Positions 26,998-38,040 are shown, counted from the first letter of the stretch. The stretch is 64,000 nucleotides of DNA from Alteromonas macleodii ATCC 27126 (GCF_000172635.2 NC_018632.1:2728001-2792000), one strand, 5' to 3'. Program-made: numbers and translations. The notes: a model not told the origin generated them from the letters alone.

Positions 26998-27015
26998 ATG
27001 TTATAACATAACAAT
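26998..27015. promoter_or_regulatory. Zur-like operator before the COG0523/DUF1826 operon
   Basis: ATGTTATAACATAACAAT matches the gammaproteobacterial Zur box core (ATGTTATA-N-TATAACAT) with two mismatches. It is 42-60 bp before the GTPase start codon, a natural operator position. The AraC-type gene ends at 27038, just beyond it, so the site most likely serves only the GTPase operon. Confidence 0.72.
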
Positions 27016-27037
27016 TAAAATGAAAATAACGATATGA

Positions 27038-27994
27038 TTAATTTATTGCAAAACGCTTGCGGTATTCCACCGGACTAAGCCCATACTCTTTACGGAATAT
27101 CTTCCTAAACGCATTGACGTTTTGATAGCCCACGTTGAATGCAATATCAGCAATGCTGCGCGTTGATACTTCAATTTGCTGACAAGCATGATGAAGTCTC
27201 AGCTTCTGCAGATAATCGATGACTGACATACCTAACGCTTGCGCAAATCTTCGCTGTAAGGTTCGCTGACTAACGAAAGTGTGGCTAGCTAAATCGCTAA
27301 GAGAAATTGGCTGACTGTAATGGTTTGCCAAGTAATTTTGCGCTTTAACAACGAGAGCATCGCCATGATCTTTTTTAGGTGAAAACTGGTGATAAAAGCC
27401 TTGCTCCCTGTAACCTGTATCCACCACCATCTCTTTAGAAAGATTCAAGGCAATGGTGGGTGAACTTAAGGTCGATATGATTTCAAACACAAGATCAATC
27501 CACGCCATTCTCCCGCCAGCTGTTATTACACCCTCCCCGTTTACCACGATAGCCTTAGCATCTAGCTTTGCTGTGGGAAAGGTTGCCATGAAGTGATCGG
27601 CAATTCGCCAGTGTGTAGTACACACTTTGTTATCTAAAAATCCCCCTTTGCCAAGAATAAATGCACCTACGCAAGCAGATGCGAGCAATGCACCTTGGGA
27701 CTGCATGACTTCCATATAGTTGATGAGTGATGTGAAGTCATGCTCAAAAAATGTTTCACTCATGCTTGGCGGCAAGATGACCACATCAACCAGTGCATTT
27801 GAATTCAACTGTTCCGCTTTGTAAATACTCGCGCTAAATGCCACATCAGCGTTGATTTGCTCACACATCGTATTTGCTAACTCTAACATCTCAACGATGC
27901 CGTAAAGCGCAGATTGGCTTGCGGTTGGATAGTTTATTACTGCTATTTTTATTTCTTTCATCGTTTCATTGTCGTTCTGTGAACGCTGTCGCAT
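27038..27994 (-). CDS. GlxA-family transcriptional regulator (DJ-1/PfpI plus AraC domain)
   Basis: This 318-residue protein combines an N-terminal DJ-1/PfpI-like class I glutamine amidotransferase domain (about 15-190; LLASACVGAFILGKGGFL with the nucleophile-elbow Cys, then CTTHWRIADHFMATFP) with a C-terminal AraC-type DNA-binding domain (about 215-318; LSDLASHTFVSQRTLQRRF and IADIAFNVGYQNVNAFRKIF). GlxA-type regulators often control neighbouring hydrolase genes. This one is divergent from the isochorismatase-family gene at 28120. The ATG 11 codons inside (MKEIKIAV) may be the real start. Confidence 0.88.
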   Translation of the reverse strand: MRQRSQNDNETMKEIKIAVINYPTASQSALYGIVEMLELANTMCEQINADVAFSASIYKAEQLNSNALVDVVILPPSMSETFFEHDFTSLINYMEVMQSQGALLASACVGAFILGKGGFLDNKVCTTHWRIADHFMATFPTAKLDAKAIVVNGEGVITAGGRMAWIDLVFEIISTLSSPTIALNLSKEMVVDTGYREQGFYHQFSPKKDHGDALVVKAQNYLANHYSQPISLSDLASHTFVSQRTLQRRFAQALGMSVIDYLQKLRLHHACQQIEVSTRSIADIAFNVGYQNVNAFRKIFRKEYGLSPVEYRKRFAIN

Positions 27995-28119
27995 TTGGCG
28001 CGCTTTTTGTCATTATCGTCACTCTCTATTACACGTGAAAATCTGCAAAATAGTCAATATCGAGTAAGCACAACTTAAACCGTGCTAGAGACTATTTCTT
28101 GGAAAAAGAGGGTAAGACC

Positions 28120-28644
28120 GTGGTTAAACAAGCACTTATTGTTATAGATATTCAAAACGATTACTTTCCTGAAGGGAAGTATCCTTTACACAAACCAGAG
28201 CTTGCGATGCAAGAAACACTTAAAGCGATGGCTATTGCAAAGGAAAAGAGCATTCCGATTATTCACATACAGCACCTTGTGCCTGTTGAGGCCGGAGAAG
28301 GGTTGTTTTTCTATGAAGGATCTCACGGCGCTGAAATTCATAAAGAGGTGATAGCCGCAGCCCCGAATGCGCCCATCATCACAAAGCAACACGCCGATTG
28401 TTTTGAGAACACCAATTTAGAAGAAACCTTACAGTCATTGGGCGTGGATGAAATTCTTCTGGCAGGTATGATGACGCACAACTGCGTAACTCACACAGCA
28501 TTATCACCAGCTGCTGCCAAGTATTCCCCCAAAGTCATTGAACCTTGCACCTGTACGCGTGACGCCATTGGTCATCTATTGGCGCTGGATTCTATGCAAG
28601 TGCGCGGCATTGATATTGTATCAATAGAAACTGCATTTGCTTAG
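28120..28644 (+). CDS. Isochorismatase-family cysteine hydrolase
   Basis: This 174-residue protein is an isochorismatase/nicotinamidase superfamily hydrolase with the catalytic Asp in LIVIDIQNDYF and the nucleophilic Cys in MMTHNCVTHTA, preceded by the usual cis-peptide region. Substrates in this family include amides and isochorismate. This one could hydrolyse a small amide, but the substrate is not readable. I chose the GTG at 28120, preceded by GAGGG, over a TTG seven codons earlier. It is divergent from the GlxA-type regulator. Confidence 0.85.
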   Translation: MVKQALIVIDIQNDYFPEGKYPLHKPELAMQETLKAMAIAKEKSIPIIHIQHLVPVEAGEGLFFYEGSHGAEIHKEVIAAAPNAPIITKQHADCFENTNLEETLQSLGVDEILLAGMMTHNCVTHTALSPAAAKYSPKVIEPCTCTRDAIGHLLALDSMQVRGIDIVSIETAFA

Positions 28645-28676
28645 CTCCGACTTGTTTCGCTCAACACGTTGTTCGA

Positions 28677-29237
28677 CTACTTGATGAGCGCTAACACTTC
28701 TCGGAATTTTGGGTGTTGGCATGATTTTAAAAGGCCAAAAAATGTCATCTCAAAACTGCTGATCCGTGCGCCCTGCTCACGCATATTTTGGATGGCGAGC
28801 ACAGCATTTGAAGACTCTCTTGAAGAAATGCAGTCCTGTATTACTTCCACAGTGTGGTTATTTTCCAATAAACCCGTTACCGTTTGATAAACGCATACGT
28901 GCGCTTCAATTCCTACAACCAGCCATCGACTTAGTTCCATTTCACCAATGTACGCCAGTATTTCGGACGAACACTGGTCAGTACCCGCTACAGCGTTAAA
29001 AGTAAATTTCCTAAAGTGAGGATCGCTTGCGACATGAGTTTCGATTTCAGGGACCGTTCTCCCCAAGCCATCAGGATTTTGCTCAAGTACAACTACGGGA
29101 ATATTGAGCAATTTACAACACTGTATTAACTTCACCGTTTTGCAGATCATTGTCTGGCTATCATTGACTTTTCGAGCCAGCGCGCCCTGAACATCTACGA
29201 TCAACAACCCTACCTTTTCTTCGTCTAAATGCATCAC
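28677..29237 (-). CDS. Isochorismatase-family hydrolase (YcaC-like)
   Basis: This 186-residue protein has the catalytic Asp in GLLIVDVQGALA and the nucleophilic Cys in GIEAHVCVYQTVTGLL, followed by NAVLAIQNMREQGARISSFEM. This pattern resembles the eukaryotic ISOC1/2 and bacterial YcaC-type hydrolases. It is the second isochorismatase-family gene in 1.1 kb but belongs to a different subgroup from the one at 28120. The genes are convergent with 32 bp between their stops. Confidence 0.85.
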   Translation of the reverse strand: MMHLDEEKVGLLIVDVQGALARKVNDSQTMICKTVKLIQCCKLLNIPVVVLEQNPDGLGRTVPEIETHVASDPHFRKFTFNAVAGTDQCSSEILAYIGEMELSRWLVVGIEAHVCVYQTVTGLLENNHTVEVIQDCISSRESSNAVLAIQNMREQGARISSFEMTFFGLLKSCQHPKFREVLALIK

Positions 29238-29319
29238 TCACACCGCTTGTATTTAAGTTGTGGCTTCATATTCGGCTCTATTCGCCTTGTTTGACGGCGT
29301 TAAATTGCTCTCTAAATCC

Positions 29320-30627
29320 TCACATAAACCGCAATACCAAGGAAATAATGACACCGGTTACGATAAGCTGAACTAAGCAAAAGCCCATAATGTCTTTGGC
29401 TTTCAGGCCAGCTATGGCAAGTACGGGTAGCGCCCAAAATGGCTGAATCAAATTAGTCCACGCATCACCCCACGCTACCGCCATGGCAACTCTATTTATT
29501 TCGGCTCCAAGTTCAGCGGCAGCCGGCAAGATTACTGGGGCTTGCACTGCCCACTGACCTCCCCCCGAAGGCACAAAAATATTAACAATGCCTGCGCTAA
29601 TAAAACTCCATACTGGCAGCGACTCTGCAGATGCAAAGCTAATCAGCCATTCTGACATGGTTTGGGCCAATCCTGATTGAACCATTACCGCCATGATCCC
29701 TGCATAAAATGGGAACTGTATAACAATACCACTACCGCCCTGAACGGCTTGCTGCAGGCTGTGCAGTACATTGCGTGGTGTACCGTGAAGGACAATAGCG
29801 AGAAAGAGAAATAGCGTATTAACGATATTGAGATTAAGCCCGCCCCCTGAAACAAAGTAGTTAGTGAGATAAGCAAGCCCTGCAAAGCCTACGAGTAACC
29901 CAAGCACCTTGCTGTTTTCAAGTTTGTCGGCGGGCCGCTCGTTTGTTGCCGAAGGCAAAGTGTCGTCTTTTAGCTTGGCGCTATCGACAATAATGCTTTC
30001 AGATTCAGGCGGTAACATTAAACGATTAACAAGAGGAATAATCACGAACATGATTGCTAATAACAGCAAGTTAAACCCACTGAAAATAGTCTCTCCAGTG
30101 CCAACTACGCCAATTTGTGCTTCTGAAAAATGACCCGGCGTTGCAATAGTTAAGGGCACAGAGCCCGCTAAACCGCCATGCCATACAATAAAGCCTGAGT
30201 ACGCGCTTGCCACCAATAACCGATAATCTACCGACACTTTTCTTGCTAAGGCTTTAGCGAACAACGCGCCTACAACAAGACCAAAGCCCCAGTTTATCCA
30301 GCTTGCGATAAGCGACACCAACGTGACCAGCACAATGGCGCTCCCAGGGCTTTTTGCTAAGCTCGCAAGCCTTTCAAGTAAAGCTTTTACTAATGGCGTG
30401 CATGCCAGCATAAACCCAGTGACTAGTACCAAAAGCATTTGCATTGAAAATGTGAGCAGCCCCCAAAATCCGTCACCCCACTGTTGAATAGTTGTAAGTG
30501 GAGACTGATTTTGAATGACCACTGCAAACGCAAACGTAATTAGGGTGAGTAATAAAACGAAAATGTAGGGGTCAGGAAGATATCGTTCGACGAGTTTGAC
30601 GAAGGGTTTTGATGCTCGGTTTAGCAT
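29320..30627 (-). CDS. AtoE-like short-chain fatty acid transporter
   Basis: This protein of about 435 residues has 10-12 membrane spans and matches the short-chain fatty acid (AtoE) transporter family: VERYLPDPYIFVLLLTLITF, GDGFWGLLTFSMQMLLVLVTG, IASWINWGFGLVVGALFA and FVPSGGGQWAVQAPVILPAA, with AWGDAWTNLIQPFWALPVLAI near the end. E. coli AtoE takes up acetoacetate/butyrate-type acids across the inner membrane. I prefer the ATG at 30627 to a GTG four codons upstream. No ato-type enzyme genes are adjacent. Confidence 0.87.
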   Translation of the reverse strand: MLNRASKPFVKLVERYLPDPYIFVLLLTLITFAFAVVIQNQSPLTTIQQWGDGFWGLLTFSMQMLLVLVTGFMLACTPLVKALLERLASLAKSPGSAIVLVTLVSLIASWINWGFGLVVGALFAKALARKVSVDYRLLVASAYSGFIVWHGGLAGSVPLTIATPGHFSEAQIGVVGTGETIFSGFNLLLLAIMFVIIPLVNRLMLPPESESIIVDSAKLKDDTLPSATNERPADKLENSKVLGLLVGFAGLAYLTNYFVSGGGLNLNIVNTLFLFLAIVLHGTPRNVLHSLQQAVQGGSGIVIQFPFYAGIMAVMVQSGLAQTMSEWLISFASAESLPVWSFISAGIVNIFVPSGGGQWAVQAPVILPAAAELGAEINRVAMAVAWGDAWTNLIQPFWALPVLAIAGLKAKDIMGFCLVQLIVTGVIISLVLRFM

Positions 30628-30694
30628 TAACGCTCTCACAACATGTTAAAAACTTGTTGCATATTAACGCGTTTATTTCCCCGTTGGCGAGGGT

Positions 30695-33600
30695 CTAATT
30701 AACTTTGTTGAGCCAGTGCTGTAATGTTGAAGTTACTTTATTGTGCTCTATGGGTTTGGTGAGAAAATCATCCATACCGGCTTTCATACACATATCTTTG
30801 TCGCCCTGCATAGCATTCGCCGTCATCGCTATGATGGGAACACGTTTGTAAACTTCGCCGGCTGCACCATAGCGAATAAGCTTGGTTGCTTCGAACCCGT
30901 CCATTTCCGGCATTTGGCAATCCATGACAATTGCGCTGTAATGCGCCTTTAGCTTGCTGCTTTTTAACAGTTCTAACGCTTCTACACCGTTGTTGGCAAC
31001 GTCAACCACATACCCTTCGCTTTCTAGAACATTGGTGGCCACTATTTGATTAATGGCATTGTCTTCTACTAACAAGATTCGATAAGCATTATCATCAGAG
31101 GTGTATTTTGCGTTTTCTTCAGGTGATTGCACGTGCTGAGTGTTGCCTTCGATAATACGAACCGGATCATCCTCGCGTTTTTTAAAGCGTGGTTTAGCTT
31201 CATAATCAGATGTATTAACTGATTCCTCTACAATTCGAATTAAATCTGAAGAGGTCAGTGGCTTAGGAAGACTCTCATCAACGTCTACTCCGCCATAGAC
31301 AACAGAACTCTCCATGTCGCTTAGCTGCGTCATTAATACCAAACGCGTATGTTTTGTTCTGTGGTTATCTAAAAGTATCTGGCCGAAGTGTTGTGAAAAC
31401 TCCTCCTCTTCTGCTTTCTCCAGAAATACAACATCAATGGGTATTGCCGGTATCTCTTGCTCGCTGTCTTTCAAATATAAGCTAATCGCTTCCTCAATCG
31501 AAGATGCGGTCAGCGTAAGCACTCCCCAAAGTTTCAGCTGGCTTTGCATGGCACGCCTTGTTGAAGCATTGTCGTCAATAATCAGGCAACACATGTCTTG
31601 TTTAGCAAGCTGAGGGCGCACAGCGTTGCGTTGCTCGGCGTAGCGAATTTCGCATGTCACATCAAAACGGCTGCCTTTGCCAAGCTCGGTGGTAACACTT
31701 ATGTCTCCTCCTAACAATTGGCATAGCTTTTTGGTAATGCTCAACCCAAGCCCTGTTCCGCCATAGCGTCTAGTTGTAGAAGCGTCGACCTGTGTAAACG
31801 CATCGAACAAGTGAGGTAGTTTTGACGCGGGAATACCAATGCCCGTATCTGCCACCGCAATATGCATAAGCGCAGTATTCTGATTGTTAGTAGGAAGCAA
31901 TTCTGCCGTGACAGAGAGCTCTCCCTGCTCGGTAAATTTAACGGCGTTGCTTAAAAGGTTTGTGAGGATTTGTTGAATTCGGCTGGGGTCTGAGTTTATT
32001 TTCGACTCACTGACCTTTGACAAATCTACAACAACATCCAGCCCTTTTTCTTGCGCTAAATGCGCAACCGATTGAGCAATGCTTTCAATTAATTCCCTTA
32101 CATCAAATTCAACGGACTCAATCTCGAGCTTATCCGCTTCTATTTTAGAGAAATCCAAAATATCATTAATCAGGGCCAGTAGAGAATTAGCGCTTGAGCT
32201 TGCGATGTTGACGCGCTGTGATTGCTCAGTAGTTAGGTTGCTTTTCTTAAGCAGACCCAGCATCCCTATCACGCCGTTCATTGGCGTTCTAATTTCATGG
32301 CTCATATTTGCAAGGAATTCAGACTTCAACTTGGTTGCTTCTTCGGCTTGTTCCAGCGCCTTTTTCAAATCGTTGGCCTGTGCTTTCAACGAAGCTGTTT
32401 TTTCTGAAACTTGTTGCTCTAGCGCCTGAACAAAGCGCTTCTGCTTGGTAATTTCTGTTTGCTGTAAGTGGGTTCTTAAATAAATGATCATCAGAACAAT
32501 GCCGAGTAAAAACGCAATGTAAATGCTGTATGCCCACCATGTTTTCCAAGGAGCTGCTGCTACATGCAAATTAACCGACATGACTTCATTGCCCCATTCA
32601 CCATTGGGCTTCATTGCTTTGACCAGCAATGTATAGGTGCCGCCATTTAGGTTAGTAAATGAAACGTTGTTGTGATTTCCGATATCAATCCACTGTTCAT
32701 CGTACCCTTCTAATTTGTAGGAAAAATGCGAACGCTTGGGATCAGAGAAGTCTAGAAGAGCAAAGTCTAATGAGAAGAAATAGTCTTCGTAGGAAAGATT
32801 AATATCCGTAACGTAGGATAGTGGCTTATCAAGGCTTACTGCTTCGCCCATTTTGTTGAAGCCAGTTAGCACAATTTTAGAATCGACCAACTCAGACTGT
32901 CCTGGCACATACTCAAAGTATTCAATACCTCGCTGGCTACTGGTAAAGAACGTGTTGTTAGTGGCTCTAAGTAAACTGTTTGAATAGAAATTCTGACTTA
33001 CAGCCCCGGCAGTGCTAGTGTAATTAATGGCACTTTCAGTAGCCGGATTAAAAAGAAAGATCCCTTTATTCGTGGTAAGCCAGAGCTGGCCCTCGTCGCC
33101 GTCTGCAATCGCTCTTACTAAGGTAGCGGGCAACCCTTTCTGCTCCCCAAACCACTCGAAGGATTTCGATTCGGGCTTATAAAGGTTCAACCCCCGTTGG
33201 GTTGCAATCCAAATTTGGCCGTTTTTGGTCTCATGAATATCTTCGACGATGCTGCCCAACAGACCTGCATTGTGATCTTTATTATATTCAATCTGAGTGA
33301 AAGTATTGTCCTGAATGGACCATAAATTTACGCCACTTCCAGTGCCAATCCACATATTTCCTTGAGAGTCATTTACAATGGCGTGAATCTCTGGGTGAGC
33401 TAAACCGTCAGTCGTTGAAAGATGCCTAAAGACGCCAGATTGCACGTTGTATATATAAACACCATGCTTGTAGGTACCTATCCATACATTGTCTTCGTTA
33501 TCTAACGCTAACGCTCTGAACTCTCTGAATTGGCGATACTTGCTGTCTTCTCTGGGATATTCTAAGCGACTTACATTTCCATTCTTTCTGTTAACACGTG

Positions 33601-34939
33601 CAATAAAGTTGTCTTGTGCCACCCAAATATTGCCGTGTTTATCGGGGACAATAATAGGTCGTTCTATAACTCCCCTATTTGAATATTCACTGTCTTCTTT
33701 AAATACCGAGTCAAATTCCTTTTGGAGTATTTGCTCTTTCACTTTCCATGTATAAATTTCAGCATTTGCTGTAGCAATCAATACATCGCCACTATTTTTG
33801 AAGGTATCTAGCTCAATGCCACTGGGTGAAACCAATGAGTCACTATTGATCTGCTTGATTTTACGGCGAGGAGATAGTTTAAATATGCCGTGAACTTCAC
33901 TGGTTACCCATTTTGTTTTAGTGTGGTCTTCATATATTATGCGAAGTCCGTTGTCATAGCCGAAGTCCATCTTCTCTACGTAATTTCCCTCACCTGTATG
34001 TCTATAAAGACCCGTGGTGGTCACAAACCAAATGCACCCTTCGTGATCTTCAATCATTGAGTTCACTTGGCCTAATGCTTTGCCGTCTCGCGTAGTTTGT
34101 GCAAGGAATACGCCTGAACTTGGAAAGAAAAGAAAAGGGCCTTCCTGAGTCGCCACATAGAATTGGCTTGACGAAGTTCGCAGCAAGCTACGTATTTCAT
34201 TGGCTCCTGTCGCAGTACGATTATCAGGGTCGGGAAAGAAGTGTTTGGTGGCGAGAGTTCTTTTGTCTAATAAGTTCAAGCCAAAACTGGTGGCTACCCA
34301 CAGGCTGTTGTCATTATTATCCATAATGTCCCAAATGCGATTATGAGACAGACTATGGTCTTCATTGCTTTTCTTCTGAACCCTTTCGAATTCCCCATTT
34401 CCTAGAAAACGATTTAAACCTTGGTCATACGAACCTAGCCAAATTTGGCCCGTTTTATCGTGGAAGAGTGATTGGATTCGATTTGAAGATATGGAGCGAG
34501 GGTTGTCTGGATCATTCAAGTAACGAGAATAGCGACCTGTTGTTGGGTCGTACTTGTTAACTCCACCTCCCCACGTTCCAATCCATATATTGCCTTCTGC
34601 ATCCAACATCAAATTGCCAGCGTCGTTGTGTGATAGCCCTTGGCTAGGATCGCTGTCAGACTCAAACAACGTAACTCTACGACCGTCGTAACGCATTACA
34701 CCGTTTTCGGCAGTACCAAACCACAAAAAGCCTTGGCGATCTTGGATAATGGAATAAATCTCTGATGAGACGAAGCCATCTTCGGCAGTTAAAAGCTCAA
34801 CCGAATACTCATTCATCAGCTTGTCTGCATTAGATGGATAAACACAGGGAACATAAAACAGGCAGAGAAGAGCTATTGCAAACAAGCGCACTGGTGCAAG
34901 TACAGGATTTGTTATGCTCGCAAAGAAGGCATTCTTCAA
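30695..34939 (-). CDS. Two-component hybrid sensor kinase with periplasmic propeller
   Basis: This 1414-residue protein starts with a TTG and a signal segment (about 15-35). Two-component regulator propeller repeats follow (about 40-690; [29 protein letters not shown]), then a Y_Y_Y domain (about 740-800) and a membrane span (about 806-828). The kinase part has HisKA with phospho-accepting His881 ([15 protein letters not shown]) and HATPase ([24 protein letters not shown]). Two receiver domains follow: the first is degenerate (VVFLEKA at the phosphorylation position), and the second is intact with Asp1340 ([13 protein letters not shown]). No HPt domain or DNA-binding domain is present, so a separate output partner is needed. 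Confidence 0.9.
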   Translation of the reverse strand: MKNAFFASITNPVLAPVRLFAIALLCLFYVPCVYPSNADKLMNEYSVELLTAEDGFVSSEIYSIIQDRQGFLWFGTAENGVMRYDGRRVTLFESDSDPSQGLSHNDAGNLMLDAEGNIWIGTWGGGVNKYDPTTGRYSRYLNDPDNPRSISSNRIQSLFHDKTGQIWLGSYDQGLNRFLGNGEFERVQKKSNEDHSLSHNRIWDIMDNNDNSLWVATSFGLNLLDKRTLATKHFFPDPDNRTATGANEIRSLLRTSSSQFYVATQEGPFLFFPSSGVFLAQTTRDGKALGQVNSMIEDHEGCIWFVTTTGLYRHTGEGNYVEKMDFGYDNGLRIIYEDHTKTKWVTSEVHGIFKLSPRRKIKQINSDSLVSPSGIELDTFKNSGDVLIATANAEIYTWKVKEQILQKEFDSVFKEDSEYSNRGVIERPIIVPDKHGNIWVAQDNFIARVNRKNGNVSRLEYPREDSKYRQFREFRALALDNEDNVWIGTYKHGVYIYNVQSGVFRHLSTTDGLAHPEIHAIVNDSQGNMWIGTGSGVNLWSIQDNTFTQIEYNKDHNAGLLGSIVEDIHETKNGQIWIATQRGLNLYKPESKSFEWFGEQKGLPATLVRAIADGDEGQLWLTTNKGIFLFNPATESAINYTSTAGAVSQNFYSNSLLRATNNTFFTSSQRGIEYFEYVPGQSELVDSKIVLTGFNKMGEAVSLDKPLSYVTDINLSYEDYFFSLDFALLDFSDPKRSHFSYKLEGYDEQWIDIGNHNNVSFTNLNGGTYTLLVKAMKPNGEWGNEVMSVNLHVAAAPWKTWWAYSIYIAFLLGIVLMIIYLRTHLQQTEITKQKRFVQALEQQVSEKTASLKAQANDLKKALEQAEEATKLKSEFLANMSHEIRTPMNGVIGMLGLLKKSNLTTEQSQRVNIASSSANSLLALINDILDFSKIEADKLEIESVEFDVRELIESIAQSVAHLAQEKGLDVVVDLSKVSESKINSDPSRIQQILTNLLSNAVKFTEQGELSVTAELLPTNNQNTALMHIAVADTGIGIPASKLPHLFDAFTQVDASTTRRYGGTGLGLSITKKLCQLLGGDISVTTELGKGSRFDVTCEIRYAEQRNAVRPQLAKQDMCCLIIDDNASTRRAMQSQLKLWGVLTLTASSIEEAISLYLKDSEQEIPAIPIDVVFLEKAEEEEFSQHFGQILLDNHRTKHTRLVLMTQLSDMESSVVYGGVDVDESLPKPLTSSDLIRIVEESVNTSDYEAKPRFKKREDDPVRIIEGNTQHVQSPEENAKYTSDDNAYRILLVEDNAINQIVATNVLESEGYVVDVANNGVEALELLKSSKLKAHYSAIVMDCQMPEMDGFEATKLIRYGAAGEVYKRVPIIAMTANAMQGDKDMCMKAGMDDFLTKPIEHNKVTSTLQHWLNKVN

Positions 34940-35027
34940 AGTGGAATCAAGACATTAAATTAAACTTTCTTAACCATAAAGCATCTATTGAACGCAATCT
35001 ATTCTACAAAAGACGCATTTGTCACAT

Positions 35028-35055
35028 AAAAAAGGGCCGAAAATGATATCGGCCC
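35028..35055 (-). terminator. Rho-independent terminator of the M16 peptidase gene
   Basis: A 7-bp stem GGGCCGA/TCGGCCC (35034-35040 and 35049-35055) is followed on the minus strand by TTTTTTATG, 28 bp after the peptidase stop. Confidence 0.85.
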
Positions 35056-35082
35056 TTTATCTCTTGGTTAATTATTTACCAA

Positions 35083-37836
35083 TTACAGTGAATTCATGCT
35101 TTGCACGCTAACAGGCCCGAGCTGAGCCGCTTCAACTTCTGCTTTAATCTTCTCGGCATCTCCGATGATTATCCAGGTTAATTTCTCTGGGTGCAGCACT
35201 TCTTTCGCCGCGTTACTCAAATCGTCTAAAGACAAGCTGTTGTATTTCTCGACCAAAGACTCTGGGTAGTTATATTGTCTGTTAAATCTTTCACTCGACA
35301 GTAAGCTATACAATACCGCGTTAGCCGTCTCAAATTGACCTGGCAAAGAGCGAACTTCGTCTAACCGCGCCCTTTCAAGTTCATTCGCCATTGGCGGCTT
35401 TTCACCTAAGTAAGCGTTAAGCTCTTTCTTAAGCTCAAGCAGTGATGGACCTGTTTTATCGGTTTGCACCGGCGCATAAACCATAAACGGGCGCTGTCCC
35501 CTAGCATCTTGCAGGAAGGTGTACGCGCCATAAGACCAGCTTTTATCTTCACGCAAGTTCATATTAACGCGAGCAGTAAAAGCACCACCTAAGGTTAAAT
35601 TCATGGCATTAATTGCAATATTGTTGTCAGCCCCTGTTGGTGGCGCTAAATGTGCAGCCAGAATAAGTGACTGTTGTGCACCAGGGCGGTCGATAATAAT
35701 CGCTTGGCCTTGCTCAGGCATTGACGCTTCAGCAATTTGCTTCGCACCTTTGCTACCTTCTACCTTCCATTTGCCAAACTCTTTCTCAAGCATGGGTTTA
35801 ATGGCACCTAACGTGGTGTCGCCAACAACAAAAATTGTCGCATTGTCTGGGCGTAGCCACGTATTTTTAAAGTTAACAAGGTCATCTCGCGTAATCGCTT
35901 GTACGTCTTGTTCAGTTCCGGTCCCTGTAAACGGAATACCGTACGCATGGCCTTCACCATAAATAAGAGGCGGAAGTAACGTAAGCGCAATACTTACAGG
36001 GCGTGTTTTTTGCTGTGCAATATTACTTAATATAAGCGCTCGTTGACGTTCAATCTCTTCCTCTTTGAACGTTGGTGATTTCAAGATATCCCCCATCAGC
36101 GCCAAAGAAGGCTCCATGTTCTCTGTTAACATTGACATGGTAACTGTGGTGGTATCTAGGTTTGAGCCGGCGTTTAAATCAGTACCCAACTGCTCAAGCT
36201 CTGCCGCAAGCTCCAGCGCATCATATTTTCCCGCGCCTTCGTCGAGCATCTGTGTGGTGAAGCTCGCAAGTCCTAACTTGCCACCCGCATCAGCAGCGTA
36301 ACCTGCGTCGAATTGCACCGCAACATTCACCAATGGAACCGTAGAGCGTTTTGCAAATACTACCTTTACACCGTTAGAAAGCGTAGTTTCTGTCACCTCA
36401 GGAAAGCTCAGTTGAGTCTCTGCATCGATTGAAGGCAAGCCAGAGCTGCGGTCAACGCCTTCGGTAGATGCTGTGTGCTCAATAAACGGAACAACCGTGA
36501 TTTGATGCCACCCTTCTTTTAGCCATTTATTCGCAGCCGCTTTAACCCCTTTAGGAGTAGCCTGTCCTAGCTCACTCAATTCAGTTTTGAAGTAGTTAGG
36601 GTCGCCAGCAATGAACTCACCACTAGCAAGCGTATCGGCTTTACCGCCAAAGCCCCCAACCTCTTCAAGCCCGCGAATAATTGAAGCACGTCGCTTAGTC
36701 GACACCAATTTAACTTCGTCTTTGCTTGGACCTTTACGCAAAAACTCGCTAATGACTTTATCTATTTCTTTTTCCACTGTCGCAACGTCAACGCCATCTT
36801 TTACGTCAACCGTCACACCAAAAATAGACGCCATTTGTAGCTCGTAGTTAAACACCGAGGCATTGGTAGCAATTTGTTGGTTGTACACCAGTTCTTTGTA
36901 AAGGCGTGAGTTTTTACCATCGCCCATGACACTCGCGGCAATGAACAAGTCTGTTGCGGTTGAAGAGGTATTTTCAGGTGAAACCCAAAGACGGTATATG
37001 CGCGATTGAGGCACCTTGTCTTGAATCACTTCTCGGGTATTTGCATTGCGCTTGGGTACCCATGCTTCCCATTTAGACAGTGCTGGGCCCGGCTCAATAT
37101 CAGCGAAGTACTTGTTAACCAGAGGTTTGGCTTCTTCTGCGTTAATATCGCCGCTTAGCACCAGTATTGCGTTATTCGGTCCGTAATATTGGTTAAACCA
37201 GCCCTTAACGTCATCTAACGAGGCGGAGTTAAGATCTTCCATCGAGCCAATCACCGTATGATGGTAAGGATGCCCTATGGGAAATAAGCCTTCAAAAATA
37301 TGAGTGAATACGCTTCCGTAAGGCTGGTCTTCGCCCTGACGTTTTTCATTTTGTACAACGCCACGCTGTTCGTCTAATTTCTCTTGTGTCACCGCACCTA
37401 ACAAGTGCCCCATGCGATCAGATTCCATCCAGAGAATACGATCTAGTGCAGGTGTCGGAACGGTTTGGAAATAGTTAGTACGGTCAAAGTTTGTGGTACC
37501 GTTTAATCCTGTTGCCCCAGCTTCTTGTAACGGCCCAAACCATTCATCGTCATAGTTCTCTGTGCCGTTAAACATTAAGTGTTCAAATAGGTGCGCAAAC
37601 CCTGATTTGCCGTTTGGTTCGTCTTTTGAACCCACTTTATACCAAACCGCAACGGCAACCACTGGGGCCTTGCGGTCTTCATGAACAATTACCGTTAACC
37701 CATTATCGGTAGTGAACTTTTCGTAGTCGATATTGATATCGTTTTTAGCAAACGCTGAGCCAACCAGCGTACTACTTACTGCCAGCACACCTACACTTAC
37801 TTTTAAGCGCTTGGTGAGATGCTTAAGTACAGTCAT
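35083..37836 (-). CDS. M16-family zinc metallopeptidase (two-domain, exported)
   Basis: This protein of about 917 residues has a signal sequence (VSVGVLAVSSTLVGSAFA, about 12-30), then an N-terminal M16 half with the inverted zinc motif HLFEH (His82, Glu85, His86) and a second, inactive half with ETTLSNGVKVVFAKRSTVP. This is the pitrilysin/PqqL-type layout of an exported peptidase. It likely degrades peptides in the periplasm. I chose ATG at 37836, preceded by AAGGATG and giving a normal signal peptide, over an upstream start that would add 28 residues without signal features. Confidence 0.9.
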   Translation of the reverse strand: MTVLKHLTKRLKVSVGVLAVSSTLVGSAFAKNDINIDYEKFTTDNGLTVIVHEDRKAPVVAVAVWYKVGSKDEPNGKSGFAHLFEHLMFNGTENYDDEWFGPLQEAGATGLNGTTNFDRTNYFQTVPTPALDRILWMESDRMGHLLGAVTQEKLDEQRGVVQNEKRQGEDQPYGSVFTHIFEGLFPIGHPYHHTVIGSMEDLNSASLDDVKGWFNQYYGPNNAILVLSGDINAEEAKPLVNKYFADIEPGPALSKWEAWVPKRNANTREVIQDKVPQSRIYRLWVSPENTSSTATDLFIAASVMGDGKNSRLYKELVYNQQIATNASVFNYELQMASIFGVTVDVKDGVDVATVEKEIDKVISEFLRKGPSKDEVKLVSTKRRASIIRGLEEVGGFGGKADTLASGEFIAGDPNYFKTELSELGQATPKGVKAAANKWLKEGWHQITVVPFIEHTASTEGVDRSSGLPSIDAETQLSFPEVTETTLSNGVKVVFAKRSTVPLVNVAVQFDAGYAADAGGKLGLASFTTQMLDEGAGKYDALELAAELEQLGTDLNAGSNLDTTTVTMSMLTENMEPSLALMGDILKSPTFKEEEIERQRALILSNIAQQKTRPVSIALTLLPPLIYGEGHAYGIPFTGTGTEQDVQAITRDDLVNFKNTWLRPDNATIFVVGDTTLGAIKPMLEKEFGKWKVEGSKGAKQIAEASMPEQGQAIIIDRPGAQQSLILAAHLAPPTGADNNIAINAMNLTLGGAFTARVNMNLREDKSWSYGAYTFLQDARGQRPFMVYAPVQTDKTGPSLLELKKELNAYLGEKPPMANELERARLDEVRSLPGQFETANAVLYSLLSSERFNRQYNYPESLVEKYNSLSLDDLSNAAKEVLHPEKLTWIIIGDAEKIKAEVEAAQLGPVSVQSMNSL

Positions 37837-38040
37837 TTCGTCATCCTTAATCTTATTATCTGTGCTGAACACCAAAATGTGCCAGGCACCACAAAACGGC
37901 TTTACGCCGATACTAAACATAAATCAATTTGGTAGTTTATAAAGAGTTACGATGCAGAAAACTGTAACGGATTGTAAAAGAGAGGATAAACGACGAACGA
38001 AGAAAAATTGATAGGGGAAAAGTAAGGAAGAAAGTCGCAA

